From RYN-230 sp963834515 (GTDB lineage Bacteria > Actinomycetota > Actinomycetes > Streptosporangiales > Streptosporangiaceae): a DNA stretch of 64,000 nucleotides. Shown one piece after another: positions 8,025 to 17,048 of the stretch. Position numbers and translations under genes: made by a program. Every line of letters begins with the position of its first letter. Within the stretch, counting starts at the first letter, position 1. The stretch is taken from the NCBI GenBank assembly GCA_963834515.1, contig CAWICB010000002.1:930001-994000 (forward strand), read 5' to 3'. A model generated the notes under the pieces. That model ran no database searches. It was not told the DNA's origin and saw only the letters and a list, made by a program, of their open reading frames with translations.

Positions 8025-9097
8025 GCGTGACCAGGATCGGGGTCCGCGGCGAGCACCCGTATGACGTCGTGGTGGGCACCGGCGTGCTGGGTGAGCTGCC
8101 CGCGCTGGTCGGCCCGCAGGCGTCCGCGGTCATGGTCATCGCGCCCCAGGGCCTGGCGGAGATCGCGTGGCCGGTAGGCCAGGGGCTGGCCGGTGCCGGG
8201 TACCAGGTGCACACGGCCGAGGTGCCGGCCGGCGAGGCGGCCAAGGACATCGGCGTGGCGGCCGCGCTGTGGTCCCGGCTGGCGGCCTGCCGGATAACCC
8301 GCAGCGACGCCATCGTCGGCATCGGCGGCGGGGCCACCACCGACCTGGCCGGATTCGTGGCCGCCACCTGGCTGCGCGGGGTGCGGCTGGTGCTGGTGCC
8401 GACCACGCTGCTGGCCATGACCGACGCCGCCGTCGGCGGCAAGACGGCGGTAGACATCCCGGAAGGCAAGAACCTGGTCGGCGCGTTTCACCCGCCTGCC
8501 GGGGTGCTGGCCGACCTGGCCGCGCTCGAGACGCTGCCCCGGGCCGAGTACGTGAGCGGCCTGGCCGAGGTGGTCAAGGCCGGGTTCATCGCCGACCCGG
8601 CCATCCTGGAGCTGATCGAGGCCGACCCGGCCGGGGCCCAGGTCCCGCACGGCCAGCACACCAGGGAGCTGGTGGAGCGCGCGGTGCGGATGAAGGCCGA
8701 GGTGGTCTCGGCCGACCTGCGCGAGGCTGGGCGGCGGGAGATCCTCAACTACGGGCACACCCTCGGCCACGCCATCGAGCGGGTGGAGAACTACCAGCTC
8801 CGGCACGGCGAGGCGGTGGCCATCGGGATGGTCTACGCAGCCGAGGTGGCCCGGCTGATGGGCCGCCTGGACCGGGTGACCGTGGGGCGGCACCGCCGGG
8901 TGCTTAAGGCGGCCGGGCTGCCCACCGCCTACCGGCCCGGCCGGTGGCGGGAGTTGCGGGAAGCGATGACAGTGGATAAGAAGACCCGTGGTGCCCGGCT
9001 CCGGATGGTGCTGCTGGACGGCGTGGCCCAGCCGGCCGTGGTCAGCCCACCGGAAGCCCTGCTGGGCAGTGCCTACCGGGAGGTGTGCAGGCCATGA
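8021..9097 (+). CDS. aroB: 3-dehydroquinate synthase
   Basis: Cyclises DAHP to 3-dehydroquinate using NAD and a metal ion, the second step of the shikimate pathway. It has 358 residues from GTG 8021 (GTGA overlap with aroK). NAD-binding motifs are IVGIGGGATTDLAGFVAATW and RGVRLVLVPTTLLAMTDAAVGGKTAVD. Metal and active-site residues are visible in GLAEVVKAGFI, NYGHTLGHAIE and RHGEAVAIGM, and the C-terminal DKKTRG is present. The gene is intact and full length. Its stop overlaps the aroQ start (ATGA). Confidence 0.96.
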   Translation: MSVTRIGVRGEHPYDVVVGTGVLGELPALVGPQASAVMVIAPQGLAEIAWPVGQGLAGAGYQVHTAEVPAGEAAKDIGVAAALWSRLAACRITRSDAIVGIGGGATTDLAGFVAATWLRGVRLVLVPTTLLAMTDAAVGGKTAVDIPEGKNLVGAFHPPAGVLADLAALETLPRAEYVSGLAEVVKAGFIADPAILELIEADPAGAQVPHGQHTRELVERAVRMKAEVVSADLREAGRREILNYGHTLGHAIERVENYQLRHGEAVAIGMVYAAEVARLMGRLDRVTVGRHRRVLKAAGLPTAYRPGRWRELREAMTVDKKTRGARLRMVLLDGVAQPAVVSPPEALLGSAYREVCRP

Positions 9098-9576
9098 AGC
9101 AGGTGCTCGTGCTGAACGGGCCCAACCTGGCCCAGCTGGGATCCCGCGAGCCGGATGTGTACGGCTCGCAGACGTTCGACGACCTGGTCGAGACGTGCCG
9201 GCTGACCGGCCGGACGCTGGACCTGCACGTCGAGGTCCGGCAGACCGACGACGAGGCGGAACTGATCGGCTGGGTGCACGAGGCGGCCACGGCCCGGCTG
9301 CCGGTGGTGCTTAACCCGGCCGCGTTCACCCATTACTCCTACGCGCTGCGCGACGCGCTGGCCATGCGGACCGCGCCGCTGGTCGAGGTGCACCTGACCA
9401 ACCCGGCCACCCGGGAGCGGTTCCGGCACACCTCGGTGGTGGCGGGTGTGGCCGACGGCACGGTGGCCGGCTTCGGCCTGATGTCCTACCAGCTCGCGCT
9501 GCAGGCCATCGCCGAGCTGGCCGCGGTCCAGGCAGCGGCCGGCCAGGACGACGGCCCGGGCGGCAGTCCGCCATGA
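9094..9576 (+). CDS. aroQ: Type II 3-dehydroquinate dehydratase
   Basis: Dehydrates 3-dehydroquinate to 3-dehydroshikimate. It has 160 residues from ATG 9094, chosen over an upstream GTG because it gives the ATGA overlap seen throughout this operon. Family motifs are VLVLNGPNLAQLGSREPDVYG with the catalytic Tyr, LNPAAFTHYSYALRDAL, LVEVHLTNPATRERFRHTS with the catalytic His, and GTVAGFGLMSYQLAL. The C-terminal 15 residues are an unstructured Gly/Asp tail. The type II enzyme works as a dodecamer in the cytoplasm. Confidence 0.95.
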   Translation: MKQVLVLNGPNLAQLGSREPDVYGSQTFDDLVETCRLTGRTLDLHVEVRQTDDEAELIGWVHEAATARLPVVLNPAAFTHYSYALRDALAMRTAPLVEVHLTNPATRERFRHTSVVAGVADGTVAGFGLMSYQLALQAIAELAAVQAAAGQDDGPGGSPP

Positions 9577-10106
9577 TCGTGCTGATCGGGTTCATGGGCG
9601 CGGGCAAGACCACCGTCGGGCAGCTGCTGGCGGGGAAACTCGGCCTGCCGTTCGTGGACACCGACCTGGTCATCGAGCAGCGCACCGGGCGCAGCGTCGC
9701 GGACATCTTCGCCGCCGACGGCGAGCCGGCGTTCCGTGAGCTGGAGCGCGCCGTCACCGCGGAACTGCTGGCCGGCCCGGACACGGTACTGGCGCTGGGC
9801 GGCGGGGCCGTGCAGCACCCGGGCACCCAGCAGGCGCTGCGCGGGCACCGCGTGGTCTACCTGGAGGTGGGGTACCCGGAGTCGATGCGCCGGGTAGCGC
9901 ATGACGGGGGCCGGCCGATGCTGCGCGATCCCGGCCTGATGGCCATCTACCAGCGCCGGCTGGCCAGCTACCAGGCCGTGGCCACCGAGCAGGTGACCAC
10001 CGGCGGCCGGCCGCCTGATGCGATCTGCCTGGATGTGCTGGCCCGGCTCGGCGGCGAGTGCAGCGGCGGCGCTGAGCCGGCCGCACCGTCCGCGCCAGGC
10101 TCATGA
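9573..10106 (+). CDS. aroK: Shikimate kinase, second copy
   Basis: A complete 177-residue shikimate kinase starting at ATG 9573, overlapping aroQ by four bases. The P-loop is IGFMGAGKTTVG, followed by DTDLVIEQ, GEPAFRELE, LALGGGAV and a canonical LID sequence (GGRPMLRDP) with its arginine. It thus keeps the LID residue lost in the copy at 7511. The two copies share the VADIF/VSDIF-x-x-DGEPAFR core but differ clearly elsewhere, so they are not a recent tandem duplication. It is probably the main kinase; the other may be a diverged paralogue. Confidence 0.93.
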   Translation: MIVLIGFMGAGKTTVGQLLAGKLGLPFVDTDLVIEQRTGRSVADIFAADGEPAFRELERAVTAELLAGPDTVLALGGGAVQHPGTQQALRGHRVVYLEVGYPESMRRVAHDGGRPMLRDPGLMAIYQRRLASYQAVATEQVTTGGRPPDAICLDVLARLGGECSGGAEPAAPSAPGS

Positions 10107-10160
10107 AACACTCCTTCCGAACGCCATTCGGTGGCGGCCGCGTCGTGGAAGGCCTGGAGT

Positions 10161-11210
10161 ATGCGCATCGGAATGCACCTCAACTACGCCGGCGGTTTCG
10201 CGGAGACCATCACCGAGCTGGCTGACTACGAGAAGGCCGGGCTGGACATCGTGTCCGTGCCCGAGGCGTACAGCTTCGACGCGGTGAGCCAGCTCGGCTT
10301 CATCGCGGCCCGGACGCAGCGGCTGGGGATCGCGTCCGGCATCTTCCAGCTGTACTCGCGGACCCCCACGCTCACCGCGATGACCGCGGCCGGGCTGGAC
10401 TACGTGTCCGGCGGCCGGTTCACGCTCGGCATCGGGGCGTCCGGGCCGCAGGTGATCGAGGGGTGGCACGGGGTGCCGTACGACGCGCCGGTCGGCCGGA
10501 CCCGGGAGCTGATCGAGATCTGCCGCATGGTGTGGCGCCGCGAGCGGGTCGAGTACGCCGGGAAGTACTACACGATCCCACTGCCCCCGGACCAGGGCAC
10601 CGGCCTGGGCAAGCCGCTCAAGCTGATCAACCACCCAGTGCGGGAGCGGATCCCGGTCATGGTCGCCGCGCTCGGGCCGCGCAACGTCGCGCTGGCCGCC
10701 GAGCTGGCCGAGGGCTGGCAGCCGATCTTCTACTACCCGGAGAAGGCCGCGCTGGCCTGGGCCGGGCCGCTGGCCGAGGGCCGGGCCAGGCGGGACCCGG
10801 CGCTCGGCCCGCTGGACGTGATGGCGGCCGCCCCGCTGGCCATCGGGGATGACGTGTCCGGCTACCTGGACCTGGCCCGGCCGTTCTTCGCGCTGTACAT
10901 CGGCGGCATGGGGCCGCACCGCGACCGCGGGCGCAACTTCTACTACGAGCTCGCGGTGCGGTTCGGCTACGCTGACGCGGCGGCGAAGATCCAGGACGCC
11001 TACCTGGCCGGCCGCAAGGACGAGGCGGCCGGCCTGGTACCGGCTGAGCTGCTTGAGGGCACGTCGCTGATCGGGCCGGAGAGCCTGGTCGCGGAGCGGA
11101 TCGCGGCCATGCGGGAGGCCGGGGTCAGCACGCTCAACGTCACCCCGCTGGCCGCCAGCCATGCCGGCCGGGTCCGGCTCATCGAGCAGGTCCGCGAGCT
11201 GGCCGGCTGA
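10161..11210 (+). CDS. LLM-class (luciferase-like) probable F420-dependent oxidoreductase
   Basis: The protein has 349 residues from ATG 10161 (GGAAGG eight bases upstream). It shows the TIM-barrel pattern of luciferase-like monooxygenases: MRIGMHLNYAGGFAETI, SVPEAYSFDAVSQLGFIAARTQRLGIASGI, YVSGGRFTLGIGASGPQVIEG, VGRTRELIEICRMVWRRE and RIPVMVAALGPRNVALAAELAEGW. Actinobacterial members usually use coenzyme F420 and reduce or oxidise small molecules; the substrate cannot be told. It follows the aro operon by 55 bp and starts an accessory block not usually present at this locus. Confidence 0.85.
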   Translation: MRIGMHLNYAGGFAETITELADYEKAGLDIVSVPEAYSFDAVSQLGFIAARTQRLGIASGIFQLYSRTPTLTAMTAAGLDYVSGGRFTLGIGASGPQVIEGWHGVPYDAPVGRTRELIEICRMVWRRERVEYAGKYYTIPLPPDQGTGLGKPLKLINHPVRERIPVMVAALGPRNVALAAELAEGWQPIFYYPEKAALAWAGPLAEGRARRDPALGPLDVMAAAPLAIGDDVSGYLDLARPFFALYIGGMGPHRDRGRNFYYELAVRFGYADAAAKIQDAYLAGRKDEAAGLVPAELLEGTSLIGPESLVAERIAAMREAGVSTLNVTPLAASHAGRVRLIEQVRELAG

Positions 11211-11214
11211 CCGG

Positions 11215-12885
11215 TCAGCCGGCCAGCTGGGCGGTGACCGGGTGCGGCAGCTTGCCGGTGCCGCCCAGCTTGTACGCGATGATCAGCACGTGCTGGCTGG
11301 CCGAGCTCAGCACGCTGGCCGCGGTGATGACGTAGTCACCATCGATGGTGACCGGCGTGTTCGTCCGGTTCGACAGGGCGAACGTGTGCAGCACGGCGCC
11401 GGTGGCCGCGTCGATCGCGTACAGGTCACCGTGGTAGGTCGTGGTGAACACCACGTCGTTGGTGACCGCCGCGGCCCCATAGGGAGACGAGGGCAGCTTG
11501 TCGTCCCATTCGACCTTCCCGGTGTCCTGGTTGACCGCGACCATCTCGCCGGTGCCCTTGCCGATGGCCGCCTCGAAGGCGGCCGCCGACGGCTCGTCGT
11601 AGCCGCGCGCCTTGGTCACCGGCACCGGCAGGTTGTTGACCGCGGCGAACGTGGTCGAGCCGTTGCTGGCCAGCTGCGACTCGATGCCGCCGAACGGGCC
11701 GGGCTCCAGGCAGAACCTGTCCGGCAGGCTGAACGGCCCGGCTGGCTTGGCGTACTCGGTGCGCACCCCATCGTGGTCGTGCCCGCTGTGCACGCCCACC
11801 GGGAGCTGCCAGAGCAGCTTGCCGGTCTGCGCGCTGAGCTCGATGAGGATGCCGGCCTTGCCGCCGTCCACCACCACCGGCTGGCCGTGCGCGGTGGTCA
11901 GCACCGGCGAGTCCTGCAGATCCCAGTCGTACAGGTCGTGCGGGGTGAGCTGGTGGTACCAGAGCAGCTTGCCCTGCGGGCTCAGCTTCACCACCGAGTC
12001 GGTGTACAGGTCCGGGCCGGGCCGGCTGGTGGCCCACGGGTAGCTGGGCGGGTAGGTGATCGGGCCCGGGTTGGCGATGCCGAGGTAGATGTTGCCCTGC
12101 GCGTCGAAGGACGGCGGATCCCACAGCCCGCCGCCGGAGTTGATGGACGGCTTGCCCCACAGGTCCTGCACCTCGTCCCAGCTCCACTGGGGCGCGCCGG
12201 TCCGCGCGCTCAGCGCCCACAGGATGCCCTTGGCGTTACCCAGGTACTCGCCCACGGTCGGGTTGACCGGCACGGTGGACACGTAGACGGTGCCGTCTCG
12301 GTAGCCGGGGGCCATGTCGATGCCCTCGTGATCGTTGCCGATCAGCGTCCGGCTCCACAGCTGCCGGCCGGTGGCCGCGTCCAGCGCGACCGCGGCGTGG
12401 TTGGTGGCCGCGTACACCACCCCGTGGGCCACGTTGACGCCGTCCGGGCCGCCGTTCGGCGACTGGTAGACGTGCGTCCAGAGCACCTTGCCGGTGGCCA
12501 GCTGGATCGCCGTAACGTTCGACTCCAGGTCCTGGGTGTACACCACGCCGTTGACCACGACCGGGGTGGTCGCGTAGGCCAGCGCGTGGATCGGCACCGT
12601 CCAGGCCACGCCCAGCTTCCCGACGTTGCTGCTGGTGATCGCGCTGGCCACGTCCCGGGTGTTCTGCAGGTTGCCGCCGGGCAGCGTCCAGCTGGCCGCG
12701 GCCGCCGCCGTGGCCGGTGCGGGCGCACTGCCCGTCCCGGCTGGGGTCGTGCTACCGGCGACGGCGTGCTGGCCGAAACACGGCAACGTGCCCGACGTGC
12801 TGGTGCTGCCCCCGCAGCCGGCCAGGACCAGGCCGGTCACCGCGGCCAGGGCTATCCCGGCGGCCGCGTATCCCGCTTTGCTCAT
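11215..12885 (-). CDS. PQQ-type beta-propeller lipoprotein (quinoprotein dehydrogenase-like)
   Basis: The protein has 556 residues with a lipoprotein signal peptide: a hydrophobic stretch at residues 8-21, then the lipobox LAGC with Cys24 and a Ser/Thr-rich spacer. The rest consists of propeller blades with recurring AxDAATGxxLW elements (ALDAATGRQLW, ALSARTGAPQW, ELSAQTGKLLW, AVNQDTGKVEW, AIDAATGAVLH). TPHDLYDWDLQDSPVL is typical of PQQ-dependent dehydrogenases. It is expected on the outer face of the membrane. Whether it binds PQQ or is a BamB-like scaffold is open, and no PQQ synthesis genes are in view. It is divergent from the SDR gene. Confidence 0.8.
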   Translation of the reverse strand: MSKAGYAAAGIALAAVTGLVLAGCGGSTSTSGTLPCFGQHAVAGSTTPAGTGSAPAPATAAAAASWTLPGGNLQNTRDVASAITSSNVGKLGVAWTVPIHALAYATTPVVVNGVVYTQDLESNVTAIQLATGKVLWTHVYQSPNGGPDGVNVAHGVVYAATNHAAVALDAATGRQLWSRTLIGNDHEGIDMAPGYRDGTVYVSTVPVNPTVGEYLGNAKGILWALSARTGAPQWSWDEVQDLWGKPSINSGGGLWDPPSFDAQGNIYLGIANPGPITYPPSYPWATSRPGPDLYTDSVVKLSPQGKLLWYHQLTPHDLYDWDLQDSPVLTTAHGQPVVVDGGKAGILIELSAQTGKLLWQLPVGVHSGHDHDGVRTEYAKPAGPFSLPDRFCLEPGPFGGIESQLASNGSTTFAAVNNLPVPVTKARGYDEPSAAAFEAAIGKGTGEMVAVNQDTGKVEWDDKLPSSPYGAAAVTNDVVFTTTYHGDLYAIDAATGAVLHTFALSNRTNTPVTIDGDYVITAASVLSSASQHVLIIAYKLGGTGKLPHPVTAQLAG

Positions 12886-12946
12886 GGCTGCCTCCTGGTC
12901 CGCGTGCCCGGCCTGGCTGGCCCGGCGCTGGCGTTGAGAAAATAGA

Positions 12947-12959
12947 TATCAGAATGATA
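12947..12959. promoter_or_regulatory. Inverted repeat in the divergent promoter region
   Basis: TATCA-GAA-TGATA is an exact 5-bp inverted repeat in an A/T-rich patch between the lipoprotein gene (minus strand) and the SDR gene (plus strand). It is placed where a shared operator would be expected. No regulator is identified. Confidence 0.35.
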
Positions 12960-13007
12960 AGCACGTGGTATCGTGAGAGTCAATCGAGAGTTGGGAGGCG
13001 TGCGGCG

Positions 13008-13982
13008 ATGGATTCGTTCACCGGGAAGCTCGCGGTGGTGACCGGCGGTGGCTCCGGGATGGGCCGGGAGCTGGTCCGCCAGCTGGCCGCCCAGGGGTGC
13101 TCGGTGGCGGCCTGTGACATCAACGGGGAGTCGGTCGCGGAGGCCGCCGCGGTGGCCCGGGCGGTGGCCGACGACCGTGTCCTGGTCACCAGCCATGCCT
13201 GTGACGTGGCGGACGAACCGCAGGTGCTGCGGTTCCGCGACGAGCTGCTCAAGGCGCACGACACCGGGCACGTCAACGTGGTGTTCAGCAACGCCGGCAT
13301 CGGCGGCGCGGGCAGTTTCGTGGCCGATTCCCGGGCCGAGTGGGAGCGCACGTTCGCCATCGACTTCTGGGGCGTCTACTACTGCGCCCGCGCGTTCCTG
13401 CCCCTGCTCATCGCCAGCGGTGATGGCATCCTGGTCAACACGAGCAGCGTGAACGGGTTCTGGGCCACGCTGGGCCCGGGCATGCCGAACACCGCGTACA
13501 GCACGGCCAAGTTCGCCGTTAAGGGCTTCTCCGAGGCGCTCATCGAGGACCTGCGGTCCAACGCCCCCCAGGTCAAGGTGGCCGTGGTGCTGCCCGGGCA
13601 CGTGGGCACGGACATCCTGCGGAACAGCCGCCGCGTCCTTGGCCACTCCGGGCCGGAGCAGATGAGCGAAGCCGAGCTGGAAGAGGCCCGGCCCGCGCTG
13701 ATCCGGTTCGGCCTGCCGGTCGAGAACGCGTCCGCCGCGGAGCTGCGCGAGGCGCTGGTCCGGCTGGAATCCGCGTTCAAGGACAAAGCGCCGCTCACCG
13801 CGGCCGCGGCGGCGGAAACCATCCTCGACGGGGTGCGCGCCGGGAACTGGCGGATCCTGGTCGGCGACGACGCCAGGACCGTGGACGCGGCCGTGCGGGC
13901 CCGGCCCGAAGTGGCCTACGACTACGCCGAGCTGGCCAGCACGGCGGCCGCCGCGCGCGACGCCGCCGCGCCGGGGCGGTGA
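13008..13982 (+). CDS. Short-chain dehydrogenase/reductase
   Basis: The protein has 324 residues from ATG 13008, with GGGAGG ten bases upstream. The Rossmann motif is VVTGGGSGMGRELVRQLA, followed by ACDIN at the second strand, VVFSNAGIGG (NAG motif), LVNTSSVNG with the catalytic Ser, and AYSTAKFAVKGFSEAL (Y-x-x-x-K). The acidic residue after the second strand suggests NAD preference. It has a longer C-terminal region than classical 250-residue SDRs. The substrate is unknown. The gene is divergent from the PQQ-type lipoprotein and may share its control region. Confidence 0.9.
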   Translation: MDSFTGKLAVVTGGGSGMGRELVRQLAAQGCSVAACDINGESVAEAAAVARAVADDRVLVTSHACDVADEPQVLRFRDELLKAHDTGHVNVVFSNAGIGGAGSFVADSRAEWERTFAIDFWGVYYCARAFLPLLIASGDGILVNTSSVNGFWATLGPGMPNTAYSTAKFAVKGFSEALIEDLRSNAPQVKVAVVLPGHVGTDILRNSRRVLGHSGPEQMSEAELEEARPALIRFGLPVENASAAELREALVRLESAFKDKAPLTAAAAAETILDGVRAGNWRILVGDDARTVDAAVRARPEVAYDYAELASTAAAARDAAAPGR

Positions 13983-14287
13983 CGGCCGCCCCGGCTGCGG
14001 CATGGTGAGCACGGCTCGGCCCAGTACCTGGCCGGCTTCCAGGGCGCGGTGCGCCCCGCGGGGCCGGCCCGCCACCTGGCGGCCCATCGTGATCATGACG
14101 TAGGTGGGGGTCTATTCCCCCCGATGTCATGATCACGAGCTAATGATCGTATTGGGGCGGGCGGTGCGCCCGGGTCTGGCTGGCCGTGAGCGAAGCTAAT
14201 CCGTAGGCTAAGTATGGAATAGGCCCGGGCTGGCCAGCCCGGGCCGCTGGCCGTATCGGCTGGGCAGTGCACGAGCTGGGAGGTCCG
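13983..14287. other. Intergenic region with a long dyad
   Basis: This 305-bp gap between the SDR and LuxR genes holds no convincing gene. Its main content is the 50-bp interrupted palindrome at 14088-14137, described separately, followed by an A/T-richer stretch (14138-14222) where the LuxR-gene promoter is likely. Confidence 0.4.
14088..14137. promoter_or_regulatory. Nested inverted repeat (operator or terminator)
   Basis: The outer arms are CGTGATCATGAC (14088-14099) and its exact complement GTCATGATCACG (14126-14137). Inside, GGGGG-TCTATT-CCCCC forms a second hairpin. It lies about 105 bp after the SDR gene and 150 bp before the LuxR-type gene. It could be a terminator of the former or an operator of the latter; the sequence does not decide. 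Confidence 0.6.
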
Positions 14288-17047
14288 GTGAGCGCTCACG
14301 CTCAGCTGACCGACCGGCACGCTGAGCGCGACGTGCTCGACCGGCTCGTCGATGCGGTCCGGACCGGGGAGAGCCAGGTCCTGGTCATGTGCGGCGACAT
14401 CGGTGTGGGCAAGACCGTGCTCCTCGACTACCTGGCCGGCCGGGCGCGGGGCTGCCGGGTGGCGCGGGCGGTGGGCGTGCAGTCCGAGATGGAGCTGGCC
14501 TTCGCCGGGCTGCACCAGCTGTGCGCGCCGTTGCTGGACCGGGCCGGCCGGCTGCCGGTGCCGCAGCGTGACGCGCTGCGGACCGCGTTGGGCATCAGCA
14601 CCGGCCCGCCGCCCGACCGGTTCCTGGTCGGCCTGGCCGTGCTCGGCCTGCTCTCGGAGGTGGCTGGGGAGCGGCCGCTGATCTGCCTGGTGGATGACGA
14701 GCAGTGGCTCGACCGCGCGTCGGCGCAGGCGCTGGCGTTCGCCGCGCGCCGGCTGGCCGCTGACCCGGTCGGACTGGTGTTCGCGGCCCGGGTCCCCGGC
14801 CCGGAACTGGCCGGGCTGCCGCAGCTCGGCATCACCGGGCTGCCCGGAGCGCACGCGCGGGCCCTGCTGGAGTCGGCACTGCCCGGGCCGCTGGACACGA
14901 CGGTCCGCGACCTGATCATCGCCGAGACGCGGGGCAACCCACTGGCGCTGCTGGAACTGCCCCGGGGACTGACCCCGGCCGAGCTGGCCGGCGGGTTCGG
15001 GCTGCCCGGCACGGCGCCGCTGGCCGGCCGGATCGAGGAAAGCTTCCGGCGGCAGCTGGAGTCGCTGCCGGGCCAGACCCAGCGGCTGCTGCTGGTGGCC
15101 GCGGCCGATCCGTCCGGCGACCCGGTACTGGTCCGGCGGGCGGCCGGCCGGCTGGGCATCCCCGTCCTGGCCGCGGGCCCGGCCGTCAAGGCCGGCCTGG
15201 TGAGGTTCGGCGGCCAGGTGCGGTTCCGGCATCCGCTGCTGCGCTCGGTGGCCTACCGGTCGGCCCCGGCCGCGGGCCGGCGCGAGGTGCACCGCGCGCT
15301 GGCCGAGGAGACCGACCCGGCGGCTGATCCTGACCGCCGGGCCTGGCATCGCGCCCAGGCCGCAGCCGAGCCGGATGAGCAGGTCGCCGCCGAGCTGGAG
15401 CGGTCAGCCGGCCGGGCGCAGGCCCGGGGCGGGCTGGCCGCGGCCGCGGCATTCCTCGAGCGTGCCGTGCTGCTCACCCCCGATCCGGGCCGCCACGCCG
15501 AACGCACACTGGCGGCGGCGCGGGCCAGTCTGCGGGCCGGGGCGTTCGGTAAAGTTCCCGAGCTGCTGGCCGCGGCGGAGGCGGGGCCGCTGGATGACTT
15601 CCAGAGTGCTCAGGTGGACCTGCTGCGCGGGGAGGTCGTGTTCGCCTCGGGCCTGGGCAGCGACGCGCCGCCGTTGCTGCTCAAGGCGGCTAAGCGGCTC
15701 GAGCCGCTCGACCCCGGGCTGGCCCGGGAGACCTACCTCGCTGCGTGGCTGGCGGCCTTGTTCGCCGGGCGCCTGGCCGGTGCCGGTGACCTGCTGGAAG
15801 TGTCCCGCGAGGCCCGGGCCCTGCCGCCGCTGGCCCATCCGCCACGCCTGGTCGACCTGGCCCTGGAAGGCCTGACCTTGCTGGTCACCGACGGGTCGGC
15901 CGCCGCGGCGCCGGCGCTGCGGGAGACCGTGCGCGCGTTCACCGCCGCGGACGTCTCGCCGGACGAAGGTCTCCGGTGGGGCTGGTTCGCTCAGGGGGCG
16001 GCCAGTGCGCTGTGGGACTACGATGCCTGGCGGGTGATGCTGGAACGGCAGGTCCGGCTGGCGCATGCGGCGGGCGCGCTGGACCAGCTGCCGATCGCGC
16101 TGGGGGCGCTGGGCACGGCCGTGGTGTGGAGCGGTGACTTCGCCGCGGCGGCGGTCCTGGTCGCGGAGGCGGATGCCGTCTGTGCGGCGACCGGGAGCCG
16201 CGCCGCCCCGTTCACCGCGATGATGCTCGCGTGCCTGCGGGGCAGCCAGGCCGAGGCTGAGCCGCTGATCGAGGCGGCCCGGGCCGAAGCGGCCGCGGGC
16301 GGGCAGGGCATCGCGGTGGCGTATGCGCACTGGGTGACCGCCATCCTCGGCAACGGCCTGGGCCACTACGCGGCGGCCCGGGCCGCGGCCAGGCAGGCCA
16401 GCGACGACACCGCCGCGCTCTACATGTCCATGTGGGCCCTGCCCGAGCTGATCGAGGCCGCGGTGCGCAGCGGGGATGAGCGCACTCCCGGTGCCGCGCT
16501 GGAACGGCTGGCCGACAGCACCCGGGCGGGCGGGACCGACTTCGGGCTCGGCATCGAGGCGCGCTGCCGGGCTCTGCTGAGCCCGGCAGCGGTGGCTGAG
16601 GACCTGTACCGTGAGGCGATCGACCGGCTCGGCCGTACCCAGCTCCGGCCGGAACTGGCCCGCGCCCACCTGCTCTACGGGGAATGGCTGCGCCGGGCCA
16701 ACCGCCGCCTGGATGCCCGCGCGCAGCTGCGGACGGCACACCAGATGCTGACGGCCGTGGGAGCCGAGGCGTTCGCCGAGCGGGCCCGGCGCGAGCTGAT
16801 GGCCACCGGCGAGAGGGTGCGCAAGCGCGCGGCCGAGACCCCCAGCACGCTCACCGCGCAGGAAGCGTCGATCGCCCGGCTGGCCAGTGAGGGGCGGACC
16901 AACCCCGAGATCGGCACCCAGCTGTTCCTCAGCGCGCGCACCGTCGAATGGCATATGCGCAAGGTGTTCACCAAGCTGGGCATCGGCTCGCGGCGGGAGC
17001 TGGGCCGGGCCCTGGCCGTGCTCGGGCAGCTGGACGCGCCGGCCTAG
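14288..17047 (+). CDS. LuxR-family large ATP-binding transcriptional regulator (LAL)
   Basis: The protein has 919 residues from GTG 14288, chosen for GGGAGG five bases upstream. The N-terminal AAA/NACHT-like ATPase has Walker A (CGDIGVGKTVLLDYLAG) and Walker B (LICLVDDEQWLDRAS). A long helical TPR-like middle (about residues 330-840) follows. The C-terminal LuxR helix-turn-helix is LTAQEASIARLASEGRTNPE, IGTQLFLSARTVEWHMRKVF, TKLGIGSRREL. LAL proteins control secondary-metabolite or catabolic genes in actinomycetes. No biosynthetic cluster is adjacent, so its targets cannot be inferred. The 3' end runs into short tandem repeats. Confidence 0.9.
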   Translation: MSAHAQLTDRHAERDVLDRLVDAVRTGESQVLVMCGDIGVGKTVLLDYLAGRARGCRVARAVGVQSEMELAFAGLHQLCAPLLDRAGRLPVPQRDALRTALGISTGPPPDRFLVGLAVLGLLSEVAGERPLICLVDDEQWLDRASAQALAFAARRLAADPVGLVFAARVPGPELAGLPQLGITGLPGAHARALLESALPGPLDTTVRDLIIAETRGNPLALLELPRGLTPAELAGGFGLPGTAPLAGRIEESFRRQLESLPGQTQRLLLVAAADPSGDPVLVRRAAGRLGIPVLAAGPAVKAGLVRFGGQVRFRHPLLRSVAYRSAPAAGRREVHRALAEETDPAADPDRRAWHRAQAAAEPDEQVAAELERSAGRAQARGGLAAAAAFLERAVLLTPDPGRHAERTLAAARASLRAGAFGKVPELLAAAEAGPLDDFQSAQVDLLRGEVVFASGLGSDAPPLLLKAAKRLEPLDPGLARETYLAAWLAALFAGRLAGAGDLLEVSREARALPPLAHPPRLVDLALEGLTLLVTDGSAAAAPALRETVRAFTAADVSPDEGLRWGWFAQGAASALWDYDAWRVMLERQVRLAHAAGALDQLPIALGALGTAVVWSGDFAAAAVLVAEADAVCAATGSRAAPFTAMMLACLRGSQAEAEPLIEAARAEAAAGGQGIAVAYAHWVTAILGNGLGHYAAARAAARQASDDTAALYMSMWALPELIEAAVRSGDERTPGAALERLADSTRAGGTDFGLGIEARCRALLSPAAVAEDLYREAIDRLGRTQLRPELARAHLLYGEWLRRANRRLDARAQLRTAHQMLTAVGAEAFAERARRELMATGERVRKRAAETPSTLTAQEASIARLASEGRTNPEIGTQLFLSARTVEWHMRKVFTKLGIGSRRELGRALAVLGQLDAPA

Positions 17048-17048
17048 C

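Noticed and set aside
6335..9097. A single 920-codon frame that could be read as an AroC-AroK-AroB fusion
   Set aside because: The middle part is meaningless sequence. AroC and AroK motifs continue in other frames, and the frames coincide only because two separate one-base shifts fall between them.
13983..14287. tRNA or small structured RNA gene in the gap
   Set aside because: The inverted repeat does not form a cloverleaf, and no conserved T-loop or anticodon arm is visible.
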